Source of the DNA: Telluria aromaticivorans
GTDB taxonomy: Bacteria; Pseudomonadota; Gammaproteobacteria; Burkholderiales; Burkholderiaceae_D
Direction of reading: 5' to 3'
Assembly: GCF_013003915.1 (NCBI RefSeq)
Contig: NZ_JABAIV010000006.1
Span: 1 to 64,000, forward strand
Length of the DNA: 64,000 bases
A program made the position numbers and the translations under genes. Below are positions 56,394-64,000 of this stretch, piece after piece; positions within the stretch are counted from its first letter, which is position 1; each line of letters begins with the position of its first letter. The notes below the pieces were generated by a model. That model worked only from the letters and a program-made list of their open reading frames with translations. It had not been told where the DNA came from and ran no database searches.

Positions 56394-56765
56394 ATGAAAC
56401 ATTCCCTCATTCTGCTCGCCCTCGCCGCTACCTTTACCCTGTCGGCCTGCCAGCGCGAAGCGCCGCCGCCGGTCGTCCAGGTGGTCGCCGGTCCTGCCGG
56501 CGCGCCTGGCGCGACCGGGGCCACCGGTGCCACCGGCGCCGAAGCCCAGGCTGGAGCGACCGGCGCGACCGGCGCCACGGGTAACACCGGCGCCACGGGC
56601 GTGACCGGTGCCACCGGCGCCGAAGGCGTGCAGGGCGACACCGGTGCGACCGGCTACGACGGCGCCAAGGGCAAGACCGGCGACACCGGCGCCCAGGGCT
56701 ACGATGGCGAAAAAGGCGACAAGGGCAGGACTGGCGACACCGTGATCGTGGTCCCGCAGCGCTGA
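56394..56765 (+). CDS. Collagen-like repeat lipoprotein
   Basis: A 123-residue predicted lipoprotein. The signal ends in the lipobox LSAC, with Cys19 as the lipid site. After a short linker ([13 protein letters not shown]) come about 27 Gly-X-Y triplets, with only one interruption near GAEAQAGAT. The first half is GAT-rich and the second charged ([20 protein letters not shown], then [10 protein letters not shown]). The tail is VIVVPQR. Bacterial collagen-like proteins form triple helices on the surface. AAGGA precedes the ATG. It is flanked by signalling genes on both sides, same strand. Confidence 0.88.
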   Translation: MKHSLILLALAATFTLSACQREAPPPVVQVVAGPAGAPGATGATGATGAEAQAGATGATGATGNTGATGVTGATGAEGVQGDTGATGYDGAKGKTGDTGAQGYDGEKGDKGRTGDTVIVVPQR

Positions 56766-56769
56766 TCGC

Positions 56770-56795
56770 AAGCTGGCGGCTCCGGCCGCCAGCTT
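56770..56795 (+). terminator. Terminator-like hairpin after the collagen-like gene
   Basis: AAGCTGGCGGC pairs with GCCGCCAGCTT around TCCG, with a short T-run. It may attenuate rather than stop transcription into the following response regulator. Confidence 0.6.
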
Positions 56796-56838
56796 TGCCT
56801 GCAAGCGCCGTAACACCCGTCCACATAAGGAGAGAAGC

Positions 56839-57225
56839 ATGATATTAATAGCAGACGATGATTCGGACCTGGCGGAAAACTGCTCGATGATGCTGGAGTC
56901 CCACGGCTATGACGTCAGCGTCGTATTGAGCGCTTCGGAAGCACTGGCGCGGATCTCGCGCCAGCAGCCCGACCTGCTCATTTCCGATTGCTGCATGCCA
57001 GGCATGACCGGTCTGGAGTTGAGCGAGCAACTCAAATCGAGTCCCGCCGATGGGAATTTTCCCATCTTGCTGATGAGCGGTTCCTTGCAGTGCAAGGTTG
57101 CCGGCGGAAAGACGTACGACGCCTTCCTGCGCAAGCCGTTCCTGGCAGAAGAACTATTACTGCAGGTGCGCACGCTACTACAGAACAGCGCGCGCACCGC
57201 CCAGTCACATTCAGGAAATCCATGA
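56839..57225 (+). CDS. Single-domain response regulator
   Basis: A 128-residue stand-alone receiver. It begins MILIADDDSDLAENCSMML, the phosphoacceptor Asp is in LLISDCCMPGMTG, the Thr/Ser position is in ILLMSGS, and the Lys is in AFLRKPFLAEE. AAGGAGAG precedes the ATG. Its stop overlaps the next kinase gene by ATGA, so the two are translationally coupled. With no output domain it probably acts in a phosphorelay or by contact. Confidence 0.9.
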   Translation: MILIADDDSDLAENCSMMLESHGYDVSVVLSASEALARISRQQPDLLISDCCMPGMTGLELSEQLKSSPADGNFPILLMSGSLQCKVAGGKTYDAFLRKPFLAEELLLQVRTLLQNSARTAQSHSGNP

Positions 57226-58373
57226 AATTATCAGACTTTATCCGCAGTAATCTTGAATGCATCTTGCAGGAGTGGGAAGATTTCGCGTCGACCCTCGAAC
57301 CAATGGCAGATGCCAATAAAAAAGAACTGCGGGACCATGCTGCGGCCGTCCTGAAAGTGGTCGCCACCGACCTGGATACCCCCCAGGCCGAGCATGAGAG
57401 CATTGCCAAGTCCAAGGGCCAGGGCCCGCAGGCGACCGACGATACCGCGGCCGAGATCCACGCGGCCGACCGGGTTGCCTCGGGCTTTACCGGCGAGCAG
57501 GTGATGGCTGAATACCGGGCCCTGCGCTCGAGCGTGCTGCGCCTGTGGGCACGCCAGGCCGAGATCGCGACGGCGGGCGACATCCAGGACATGATCCGCT
57601 TTAACGAGTCGATCGACCAGGCCCAGACCGAATCCATGGCACGCTATGCGAAGATGTTGCGCGAAGCCCAGAACCTCTTCCTGGCCATTCTCGGCCACGA
57701 TGTCCGGACCCCGCTCGGCGCCATCAGCATGGGCGCCCAGGTCCTGCTGCAGGACCAGACCCTGCCGGCGAAAGTCCTGAAGGTTGCCCTGCGCATCTTC
57801 AACAGCTCGAAACGAATGGACGCGATCGTCCGCGACCTGCTGGACTTCTCGACTACCCACCTCGGCGACGGCATCCCGGTCGATCCGCACACCGTGGACC
57901 TGGCAGAGATCGGCCAGGGTGTGGTCGAAGAAGCGCGCACCTTCCATCCGGACCGCAGGATCGACCTGATGGTCGAGGGCGACCTGACCGGCGCCTGGGA
58001 CGGCGCGCGCATGTCGCAGGCCTTCTCCAACCTGATTTCGAACGCCGTCCAGCACGGCTGGCCGGAAGCCCCGGTCAAGGTGGCCTTGCGCGGCCTGCCG
58101 GCGGAAGTCATCTACGAAGTGCGCAACAAGTCCGATCCCATTTCGCCGGCCAAGCTGCGCACGCTGTTCGACCCCGTCAAGCGTTTCGCCATCCGTCCGG
58201 CGAGCGAGCGCGCCTCCGCACGCACGCAGAACCTGGGGCTGGGTCTGTATGTCGTTAAACAAATTGTCGCAGCGCATGAGGGCGAAGTCTCGGTGATCTC
58301 GAACGAGTATGACGGTGTCGTCATTTCCGCGCGCCTGCCGCGCGTCGTGCCCCACCGCAGGAACGATGACTGA
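57222..58373 (+). CDS. Soluble sensor histidine kinase with RsbRD-like N-terminus
   Basis: A 383-residue cytoplasmic kinase with no membrane helix. The N-terminal four-helix domain (about 1-145) resembles the RsbRD/globin-like N-domain of stressosome-type regulators (FIRSNLECILQEWEDFASTL ... EYRALRSSVLRLWARQ). HisKA has the His in FLAILGHDVRTPLGAISMG. The HATPase N-box is QAFSNLISNAVQHGW and the G2 box is TQNLGLGLYVVKQI. Start fixed by the ATGA overlap and AGGAAA. Cognate partner is probably the preceding receiver. Confidence 0.9.
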   Translation: MKLSDFIRSNLECILQEWEDFASTLEPMADANKKELRDHAAAVLKVVATDLDTPQAEHESIAKSKGQGPQATDDTAAEIHAADRVASGFTGEQVMAEYRALRSSVLRLWARQAEIATAGDIQDMIRFNESIDQAQTESMARYAKMLREAQNLFLAILGHDVRTPLGAISMGAQVLLQDQTLPAKVLKVALRIFNSSKRMDAIVRDLLDFSTTHLGDGIPVDPHTVDLAEIGQGVVEEARTFHPDRRIDLMVEGDLTGAWDGARMSQAFSNLISNAVQHGWPEAPVKVALRGLPAEVIYEVRNKSDPISPAKLRTLFDPVKRFAIRPASERASARTQNLGLGLYVVKQIVAAHEGEVSVISNEYDGVVISARLPRVVPHRRNDD

Positions 58374-58445
58374 CTTGCAGCTGCCGGGTAGCCGTGCACC
58401 TCGGGCAAGGCGGATTCAAATAATAATTAAAAAGTAAAAACAATA

Positions 58446-58664
58446 ATGAACACCACGAAGATCATCGGCATCGCCCTCATCGTCATCGGCCTGCTGGGCG
58501 CCGCACTGGGGGGCTTCAGCTTTACCCAGGACACGCACAAGGCCAGCCTGGGACCAATCAATCTATCGGTCGCGGAAGAAAAGCGGGTCAACATCCCCCT
58601 ATGGGCCAGCCTGGTCGCCATCGTGGCTGGCGCGGCGGTATTGATCGGTGGCGCACGGCGCTGA
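58446..58664 (+). CDS. DUF3185 family small membrane protein
   Basis: A 72-residue protein with two hydrophobic helices (IIGIALIVIGLLGAALGG and LWASLVAIVAGAAVLIGG) joined by a polar loop containing SFTQDTHKASLGP and VAEEKR, matching the DUF3185 family. The A-rich leader (58428-58445) contains no strong ribosome site. It follows the kinase gene by 72 bp and ends at a strong terminator. Function unknown. Confidence 0.85.
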   Translation: MNTTKIIGIALIVIGLLGAALGGFSFTQDTHKASLGPINLSVAEEKRVNIPLWASLVAIVAGAAVLIGGARR

Positions 58665-58684
58665 TTACCGCAGGCTGACGGTCG

Positions 58685-58720
58685 AACGCCCCGCCGCATC
58701 CAGGATGCGCGGGGCGTTTT
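58685..58720 (+). terminator. Rho-independent terminator after DUF3185
   Basis: AACGCCCCGC pairs with GCGGGGCGTT, with inner GCATC/GATGC pairing, followed by TTTT. Almost the same sequence as the M23 terminator at 51660-51697. Confidence 0.92.
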
Positions 58721-58816
58721 GCCATGGCGACCGCCTTCCGCTTTCGCTGCGCACCGTTTAGTATGCAGGGGGCACCCGCACCCGGGCTGAACAATGCCGA
58801 CGGATCGAGAGAGAAC

Positions 58817-59914
58817 ATGAGCGCTACCCCTTCCCTGTACATTGGACTGATGTCCGGCACCAGCCTCGACGGCGTTGACGGCGTGCTCGCCGACTTTGCC
58901 GGCGGCGGCATCCGCAGCATCGCCGCCGCCTTCACGCCCTTCCCTGCCGAACTGCGCAGCGAACTGATGGCCCTGCAGGCCGCCTCCCACAACGAACTCG
59001 AACGCGAGGCGCTGGCCGCCAACGGCCTCGCCCTGTGCTACGCGGAATGCGTGCGCCAGTTGATGCCCTCCGCGGGCGTTCCGGTAACGGCGGTGGCCGT
59101 GCATGGCCAGACCATCCGCCACCGTCCTGAACTGGGCTTTACGCGCCAGACCAATAATCCCGCGCTGCTGGCCGAGCTGACCGGCATCGACGTGATCGCC
59201 GACTTCCGCAGCCGCGACATCGCGGCCGGCGGCCAGGGGGCGCCGCTGGTGCCGGCTTTCCACGAAGCCGCCTTCGGCAAGCCGGACAGCGCGCGCGTGG
59301 TGGTGAATATCGGCGGGATCGGCAACATCAGCGTCCTGCATGGCGACGGCCGCGTGACCGGCTTCGATACCGGCCCAGGCAATGTCTTGATGGATTTATG
59401 GATTGGCCGCCACTTGGGCAAGCCTTACGACGAGGACGGGGCATGGGCCGCGGGCGGCCGCGTCCACGAACCGCTGCTGGAGGCGCTGCTGGACGAAGCG
59501 TATTTCCGCCAGCCGGCGCCCAAGAGCACCGGGCGCGACCTGTTCCATGACCAATGGCTCAATGCCAAGCTGGCCCGCTTCGGCGACGTGGCGCCGCAGG
59601 ACGTCATGGCGACGCTGACGCGCCTGACGGCCGTCACGATCGCGGAGTCGATCCGCGGCGAAAGCGCGGGGGTGGAGGCCGTCTATGCCTGCGGCGGCGG
59701 CGCCTATAACGCGACGCTGCTGCAGGAGATCGGCAACGCGCTGGGCGGCGTGCAGGTGGAATCGACGGAGGCGTTGGGCGTGGCGCCGAACCGGGTTGAG
59801 GCGCTGGCTTTTGCCTGGCTCGGCTACCGCTTCAGCCAGCGCGAACCGGGCAACTTGCCGGCCGTCACCGGGGCGCGCGGCGCACGCATCCTCGGCGCGC
59901 TGTATCCGGCGTAA
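58817..59914 (+). CDS. anmK: Anhydro-N-acetylmuramic acid kinase
   Basis: Cleaves and phosphorylates 1,6-anhydroMurNAc to MurNAc-6-phosphate in peptidoglycan recycling; 365 residues. The ATP-binding motif [16 protein letters not shown] is at the N-terminus, with further family motifs [57 protein letters not shown] and [19 protein letters not shown] precedes the ATG; an upstream in-frame start lies within the terminator region. Convergent with erpA. Confidence 0.96.
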   Translation: MSATPSLYIGLMSGTSLDGVDGVLADFAGGGIRSIAAAFTPFPAELRSELMALQAASHNELEREALAANGLALCYAECVRQLMPSAGVPVTAVAVHGQTIRHRPELGFTRQTNNPALLAELTGIDVIADFRSRDIAAGGQGAPLVPAFHEAAFGKPDSARVVVNIGGIGNISVLHGDGRVTGFDTGPGNVLMDLWIGRHLGKPYDEDGAWAAGGRVHEPLLEALLDEAYFRQPAPKSTGRDLFHDQWLNAKLARFGDVAPQDVMATLTRLTAVTIAESIRGESAGVEAVYACGGGAYNATLLQEIGNALGGVQVESTEALGVAPNRVEALAFAWLGYRFSQREPGNLPAVTGARGARILGALYPA

Positions 59915-59933
59915 AAACGCGCCAGAAATAGAA

Positions 59934-59956
59934 ACGGCCCGGATCAACCGGGCCGT
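59934..59956. terminator. Bidirectional terminator between anmK and erpA
   Basis: ACGGCCCGG pairs with CCGGGCCGT across ATCAA. On the minus strand it is followed by TTTCTATTT, so it best fits erpA termination. Confidence 0.7.
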
Positions 59957-60003
59957 CGCCTGCCCGGATCACCGGGCGGCCTGGGGGAACCGTACGGAGG
60001 CCG

Positions 60004-60372
60004 TCAGGCAGAGAACGAGGAGCCGCAACCGCAGGTCGATTGGGCGTTCGGGTTCTTGATGACGAACTGGGCGCCTTCGAGGTCGTCTTTATAGTCGATC
60101 TCGGCGCCGACCAGGTACTGGTAGCTCATCGAGTCGATCAGAAGCTGGACGCCGTTCTTTTCCATCGTGGTGTCGTCTTCGTTGACGATTTCGTCAAACG
60201 TGAAGCCGTACTGGAAGCCGGAGCAACCGCCACCCTGCACGAAAACGCGCAGCTTGAGGTCGGGATTGCCTTCTTCCTCGATCAGCTGTGCAACTTTCTC
60301 TGCGGCGCTGTCGGTGAAGTTGATCGGTACAGGGATCGTGTCAAGGTCTAGCACTTCGACGACTGCGGTCAT
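60004..60372 (-). CDS. erpA: Iron-sulfur cluster insertion protein ErpA
   Basis: A-type Fe-S carrier delivering clusters to apoproteins such as isoprenoid-pathway enzymes; 122 residues. The three cluster cysteines are visible in [13 protein letters not shown] and STCGCGSSF. The central [20 protein letters not shown] is characteristic. GGAG precedes the ATG. It is 54 bp after bactofilin on the same strand. Confidence 0.96.
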   Translation of the reverse strand: MTAVVEVLDLDTIPVPINFTDSAAEKVAQLIEEEGNPDLKLRVFVQGGGCSGFQYGFTFDEIVNEDDTTMEKNGVQLLIDSMSYQYLVGAEIDYKDDLEGAQFVIKNPNAQSTCGCGSSFSA

Positions 60373-60426
60373 GGGAGAACTCCTGGTGAATTTCGAATTA
60401 CGCCCATTATAGACCCTTGGCGGAAG

Positions 60427-60828
60427 TCACGCTGCCGACCCTGCCACGGCGTCGGCCAAATGAAACACCGGTTCGCCGGCGGCTTCGTGGGTCAGTTTCC
60501 CCGTCACGAGGGCGCCGCCGTGCATCTCGAGCAAGCGGTAATGAACATCACCATGTATGCGGCCTTTCGGCTGTAATTCAAGCAGTTCCGTCGAATACAC
60601 CGACCCGGCGATATAACCGTTGACCACCAGGCTGGCGCAGCGCACCTCGCCCTCGATGCGGGCGTGTTCCGACACGATCAGCATGCTGTCGGCGCCGTCG
60701 GCCGCAACCACGTTGCCGTGCACTTCGCCGTCGATACGCAGTCCGCCGGTAAAGCACAGGTCGCCCTCGATCCGGGCCGAGATGCCGACCAGGCTGTCAA
60801 TCTCGCTCTTTACTTGTCGACCGAACAT
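60427..60828 (-). CDS. Bactofilin family cytoskeletal protein
   Basis: A 133-residue polymer-forming beta-helix protein involved in cell shape, polarity or envelope organisation. The DUF583/bactofilin core is SLVGISARIEGDLCFTGGLR, then IDGEVHGNVVA, SEHARIEGEVRCASLVVNGY and LLELQPKGRIHGDVHYRLL. GGAGGGG precedes the ATG at 60828; a longer open frame upstream is rejected because MFGRQVKSEIDSLVG is the family start. No M23 peptidase is adjacent here, although bactofilins often pair with one. Confidence 0.93.
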   Translation of the reverse strand: MFGRQVKSEIDSLVGISARIEGDLCFTGGLRIDGEVHGNVVAADGADSMLIVSEHARIEGEVRCASLVVNGYIAGSVYSTELLELQPKGRIHGDVHYRLLEMHGGALVTGKLTHEAAGEPVFHLADAVAGSAA

Positions 60829-60957
60829 GTTCCACCCCTCCTGGATAACGATCACGGCGGATGCCGGAGCGCGAAATGACCTGTGCATTGGTCAATTTAC
60901 CGTGCTCAACAGGTGCGACCTTGATCTAGATCGGGAGGGTGGAAGTGTTGCCGGAAT

Positions 60958-60984
60958 GCCGCGCGGAAACCCTGTCCGCGCGGC
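60958..60984. terminator. Strong hairpin after argC
   Basis: GCCGCGCGGA pairs with TCCGCGCGGC around a 7-nt loop, 24 bp after the argC stop on the minus strand. There is no T-run, so termination is only possible, not shown. Confidence 0.4.
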
Positions 60985-61007
60985 CCTTGCCGGGAGGCGG
61001 GGACGTG

Positions 61008-62045
61008 TTACGGCAGCAGCGCGATCTGCTTCAGCCCGGTCGTTTCATCCAGGCCGAACATCAGGTTCATGCACTGCACGGCCTGGCCGGAAGCACCCTT
61101 CACCAGGTTGTCCTGCACCACCAGGATGACGACGGTATTGCCGCCATCCGGACGGTGCACGGCCAGGCGCAGCATGTTCGAGCCGCGGGTCGAGCGGGTT
61201 TCCGGGTGCGAGCCGAACGGCATCACGTCGACGAATGCGCTGTCCTTGTATTCGTTCTCGAACAGGGCCTGCAGCGCGGCGTCGTCGATCTCTTTCGTCA
61301 GGCGCGCGTACAGGGTCGCGTGCATGCCGCGGATCATCGGCACCAGGTGCGGGGTGAACACCAGGCCGACCTTCTGGTCGGTATAGCGCGCCAGCTGGGC
61401 CGAGGTTTCCGGGGTGTGGCGGTGGCCGCTCACGCCGTAGGCCTTGAAGTTGTCGCTCGATTCCGAGAACAGCGTGCCGATCTCGGCCTTGCGGCCGGCG
61501 CCCGAGACGCCCGACTTCGCATCGGCGATCAGGTTGCCCGCGTCGATCACGCCGGCCTTGAGCAGCGGGTAGAAGCCCAGCTGCATCGTGGTCGGGTAGC
61601 AGCCCGGGTTGGCGATCAGGCGCGCGGTCTTGATGGCCTCGCGGTTCAGTTCCGGCAGGCCGTACACGGCTTCCTCGAGCAGCTCGGGCGCGGTGTGCGG
61701 GATCTTGTACCACTTCTCGAAGGTGGCCTGGTCCTTCAGGCGGAAGTCGGCCGCCAGGTCGATCACCTTGACGCCGGCTGCCAGCAGCGCCGGCGCCTGG
61801 GCCATCGCGACGCCATGCGGGGTGGCAAAGAACACCACGTCGCACTGGGTCAGGTCGGCCTTGTCCGGGCTCGAGAAGGCCAGGTCGACGACGCCGCGCA
61901 GCGACGGGAACATGTCTGCTACCGGCAGGCCGTCTTCCTTGCGCGAGGTGATCGCGGTTAGTTGCACGTCGGGGCGCGCGGCCAACAGCCGCAGCAGTTC
62001 CACGCCCGTGTATCCGGTTCCGCCAACGATGCCAACTTTGATCAT
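61008..62045 (-). CDS. argC: N-acetyl-gamma-glutamyl-phosphate reductase
   Basis: NADPH-dependent reductase of the third step of arginine biosynthesis; 345 residues. It has the nucleotide-binding start [19 protein letters not shown], the catalytic Cys in [15 protein letters not shown], and VSGHRHTPE with [12 protein letters not shown]. Length fits the longer ArgC type. Separated from bactofilin by 179 bp. No other arg genes are in the window. Confidence 0.97.
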   Translation of the reverse strand: MIKVGIVGGTGYTGVELLRLLAARPDVQLTAITSRKEDGLPVADMFPSLRGVVDLAFSSPDKADLTQCDVVFFATPHGVAMAQAPALLAAGVKVIDLAADFRLKDQATFEKWYKIPHTAPELLEEAVYGLPELNREAIKTARLIANPGCYPTTMQLGFYPLLKAGVIDAGNLIADAKSGVSGAGRKAEIGTLFSESSDNFKAYGVSGHRHTPETSAQLARYTDQKVGLVFTPHLVPMIRGMHATLYARLTKEIDDAALQALFENEYKDSAFVDVMPFGSHPETRSTRGSNMLRLAVHRPDGGNTVVILVVQDNLVKGASGQAVQCMNLMFGLDETTGLKQIALLP

Positions 62046-62216
62046 GTTCTGTTCCTTCGTGATGTAAAAATGACCTTTCCAGGACGAGGCTGCATTTTAA
62101 CAGCCATGAAAAATGCGTGCGGCAGGGGTCACGATGGTGGCGCCTGGCCGATGCAAACAATATTTGCACCCTGGGCCCCGGGCGCAAATTTCCTTTGCAC
62201 GATTGGATATGCCGGC

Positions 62217-62951
62217 TTATTCTGCGGAGCCGGGCGTAATCGATTTGCTGACCTTGCCCTGCTCATCCAGCATCTGGATTTCCGCCTTGCCGTCCGCGGA
62301 CACCAGCAGCATCATGCGCGTGCGCCCTTTGGCATCCTTCAACTGCAGGGCCGCGCCCTTGCTGCCGGTATTGCCGAGCCAGATACGGTTTTCGCTCAGG
62401 CGCCCTTCCGCAGACAATTTCTTCCAGTACGCATCCTGCTCCACAGCCGGCAGCTTGCCGCCGTGCTCGCTGAAGCGTTTCATGTCGTCCATCGAGGTGA
62501 GCTGGAAATGCGGAACGTCGTTGATCCGGATCCCGGTCATCTGGTGGTTGGCGCTGTCGTTGTTCATGAGCTGCAGGGCCTGGTCCTGGCGGAAACGATC
62601 GAAGGTCAGCGACAGGCCGGACGAGATCTTGCCGTCCTGGCCGATACTGCCCTTCTGGATCAGGCCGCCATTCTCGGTGCCCTCTTCGTTGATGAACAAC
62701 ATGCCGGCGAAGGAGCGCCGGTCCGGGCGCGCGCCTTCCCTGCCCTGCTGGAAGTCGCCCGGGAACTGGGCCTTGTTGGACAGGATGATGCGCCTGGTGC
62801 CGTCCGGCTCGGCGATGTTGATGCGGCCGACGGTGATCTCGTCGAAGGTGGCGACGCGGGCAGGACCTTTGGCGCCGGTGAGCACCACGATGGCGGCCAG
62901 GGCAGCGGCCATGGTCGTGGCACCGGCCAGGAAAGTACGGATGTTCGACAT
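62217..62951 (-). CDS. Hypothetical exported or membrane-anchored protein
   Basis: A 244-residue protein of unknown family. The N-terminus (NIRTFLAGATTMAAALAAIV) is a signal peptide or single anchor. The body is predicted beta-rich, with repeated short strand-turn units of the type 'RINIAEPDGTRRIILSN', 'MLFINEEGTENGGLIQKG', 'IRINDVPHFQLTSMDDMKRF' and 'RTRMMLLVSADGKAEIQML', each with a D-G-type turn. It starts 21 bp after the membrane-bound XRE regulator gene, so the two form an operon and may work together. No motif supports a function. Confidence 0.75.
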   Translation of the reverse strand: MSNIRTFLAGATTMAAALAAIVVLTGAKGPARVATFDEITVGRINIAEPDGTRRIILSNKAQFPGDFQQGREGARPDRRSFAGMLFINEEGTENGGLIQKGSIGQDGKISSGLSLTFDRFRQDQALQLMNNDSANHQMTGIRINDVPHFQLTSMDDMKRFSEHGGKLPAVEQDAYWKKLSAEGRLSENRIWLGNTGSKGAALQLKDAKGRTRMMLLVSADGKAEIQMLDEQGKVSKSITPGSAE

Positions 62952-62972
62952 GGGGTTCCTCGGGTTGATGGG

Positions 62973-63719
62973 TTAGCGGAGCTTGTTTTTCAGGCGGCGC
63001 AGCCGCCATTCGATGAACAGGCCGACGAAGCCGCATGCCAGCACGATCGCGCCCAGGAACTGCAGGATGCGGTTGCCGGGGGCCTGTACCTGTTCGGTAT
63101 GGACTAGGTCGAAGCGGCGCCGGCCCTTGTCGACCTCCTCGAAATACACGGTGCCGCGGCTGGCCGGCCACTCCACCGTCGCCTGCCTTGCCCGGGTCGC
63201 CTCGAACTCGCTGGCCTGCTTCCACATTTCTCCAGGCGTAATGACCCCTGCCTGCAGCTGGAGGCCCAGGATGTCGCGGTGGGTCTGGAAGATATTTTCC
63301 GACTCGCCGGCACGGATCACCCCGGGCGAACTGTATTTGTAGAGCTTGTTGGAGAAAAAAATGCCGTCGTTTGCCGCGAGCATCATGGCAAAACCGAGCA
63401 CCCAGGCCAGGGCCGCGCCGTACAGCCACTGCCTGGTGTGGTGGGCCTGTGCCGCGATCGTCTTGCCGGTGAACCGGGTTACCGCCGGAATGTGGCACAG
63501 CGTGGTGGCCAGCACATCGGCGTCCACCTCTTTCAGGAAGGTCGCCTCATCCATTCCCAGGCCGGCAAGGATGGTAGAAAACATCTCGGCCGAAGGCACC
63601 GACTTGTCGTTCTCGAGTTTGGACAAGTAAGACTGCTCGATGCCGGCCACCTGCGCGAACTGCGGCTGGGTGAGGCCTTTCCCGGTCCTGGTCTGCTTGA
63701 GTCTTTCGCCGAAATTCAT
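62973..63719 (-). CDS. XRE-type helix-turn-helix protein with two C-terminal membrane helices
   Basis: A 248-residue protein. Residues 4-60 are an XRE/Cro helix-turn-helix (FGERLKQTRTGKGLTQPQFA, then QVAGIEQSYLSKLENDKSVP). After a linker come a membrane helix (YGAALAWVLGFAMMLAAND), an extracytoplasmic domain of about 90 residues, and a second membrane helix (LQFLGAIVLACGFVGLFIEW) with a basic tail. This places a DNA-binding head in the cytoplasm and a sensor loop outside, in the style of one-component membrane regulators. It is cotranscribed with the exported protein downstream. Ligand and regulon are unknown. Confidence 0.85.
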   Translation of the reverse strand: MNFGERLKQTRTGKGLTQPQFAQVAGIEQSYLSKLENDKSVPSAEMFSTILAGLGMDEATFLKEVDADVLATTLCHIPAVTRFTGKTIAAQAHHTRQWLYGAALAWVLGFAMMLAANDGIFFSNKLYKYSSPGVIRAGESENIFQTHRDILGLQLQAGVITPGEMWKQASEFEATRARQATVEWPASRGTVYFEEVDKGRRRFDLVHTEQVQAPGNRILQFLGAIVLACGFVGLFIEWRLRRLKNKLR

Positions 63720-63863
63720 GTGAACCTTTCCTGAACGTCAATGGAAAGCCGTATTCTTGGCTATTCATGCGCGACTTGGAAGGTGAATATCGGCGAATAA
63801 GGATGAATCTGGCGGCGCCGGGGCCCGGATGACCCGGAACGCATAAACCGGCGACCCAAAAAC

Positions 63864-63892
63864 AAAAAGCCGCCCACCTTGCGGAGGACGGC
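63864..63892 (-). terminator. Rho-independent terminator of rpsI
   Basis: On the minus strand GCCGTCCTCC pairs with GGTGGGCGGC across GCAA and is followed by TTTTT. It lies 41 bp after the rpsI stop. Confidence 0.88.
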
Positions 63893-63932
63893 CTTCTTGC
63901 AGCAGCGGCCTGGGGCCGCTGTCGAAGTCGAA

Positions 63933-64000
63933 TTAACGCTTCGAGAACTGCTTTGCGCGACGTGCTTTACGCAGGCCGACTTTCTTACGCTCGACTTCAC
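63933..64000 (-). CDS. rpsI: 30S ribosomal protein S9, C-terminal end (partial)
   Basis: Only the last 22 codons are in the window. Read on the minus strand in the correct frame they give EVERKKVGLRKARRAKQFSK plus a final Arg and TAA. This is the conserved basic C-terminal tail of S9 that reaches the ribosomal P site. The start lies beyond the right edge; rplM is expected upstream of it. A different open frame over the same bases is spurious. Confidence 0.93.
   Translation of the reverse strand, partial: EVERKKVGLRKARRAKQFSKR

Noticed and set aside
63761..64000. 79-residue frame at the right edge
   Set aside because: It is one base out of frame with rpsI, whose conserved C-terminal tail and stop are clear in the adjacent frame, and it runs through the rpsI terminator.

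Overview
The window looks like chromosomal DNA of a GC-rich betaproteobacterium, most likely a Massilia-like member of the Oxalobacteraceae (Burkholderiales). The inference rests on gene order and family content: dusB-fis-purH-ruvCAB, a DUF2782 gene beside polA and thrB, a BPSS1780-type membrane protein, and rpsI / argC / bactofilin / erpA / anmK together. Both ends are cut. The left edge probably holds the end of an insertion sequence and the right edge holds the last codons of rpsI.

Layout. 1-2.4 kb: IS-like end, ZIP metal transporter, Tat-exported dienelactone hydrolase. 2.4-10.7 kb: polA, a DUF2782 protein, thrB, a BPSS1780 membrane protein, a UvrD helicase, a GFA protein. 10.9-20 kb: SRPBCC protein, M56/BlaR1-type protease, glutathione-dependent formaldehyde dehydrogenase, secreted subtilase, GNAT, M28 lipoprotein peptidase, ion channel. 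20-27 kb: Kup potassium transporter, then a TPP-riboswitch thiamine operon thiC-thiS-thiG-thiD-thiE. 27-38.4 kb: valS, DUF2147, VOC, SMR transporter, two paralogous small membrane proteins, a DesK-like two-component pair, an amidohydrolase, and a divergent aldo/keto reductase / LysR pair. 38.4-41.2 kb: a more AT-rich accessory patch with an amidohydrolase remnant, a Tat-exported parallel beta-helix protein and a small hypothetical. 41.2-50.1 kb: housekeeping runs ruvCAB (behind a LexA box), purH, fis, dusB, then tyrS-dtd-PEBP-histidine phosphatase. 50.2-58.7 kb: M23 peptidase and a signalling cluster (Crp/Fnr-like regulator, hybrid kinase, REC-PAS protein, collagen-like lipoprotein, receiver, kinase, DUF3185). 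58.8-64 kb: anmK, erpA, bactofilin, argC, an exported hypothetical with a membrane-anchored XRE regulator, and rpsI.

Three observations stand out. (1) ThiC lacks the eight residues that carry two of the three iron-sulfur-cluster cysteines of its C-terminal motif. The gap has the form of an in-frame 24-bp deletion between direct repeats. In the same operon, thiE begins with eight 12-bp tandem repeats and lies in frame with thiD behind a single stop codon, and a dispersed repeat sits between thiS and thiG. (2) Seven copies of a two-hairpin palindromic element lie in gaps next to gene 3' ends. Their stems change sequence between copies while staying paired. (3) A lipoprotein with about 27 collagen-like Gly-X-Y triplets sits inside the signalling cluster. 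No tRNA, complete rRNA, CRISPR array or complete mobile element was seen.
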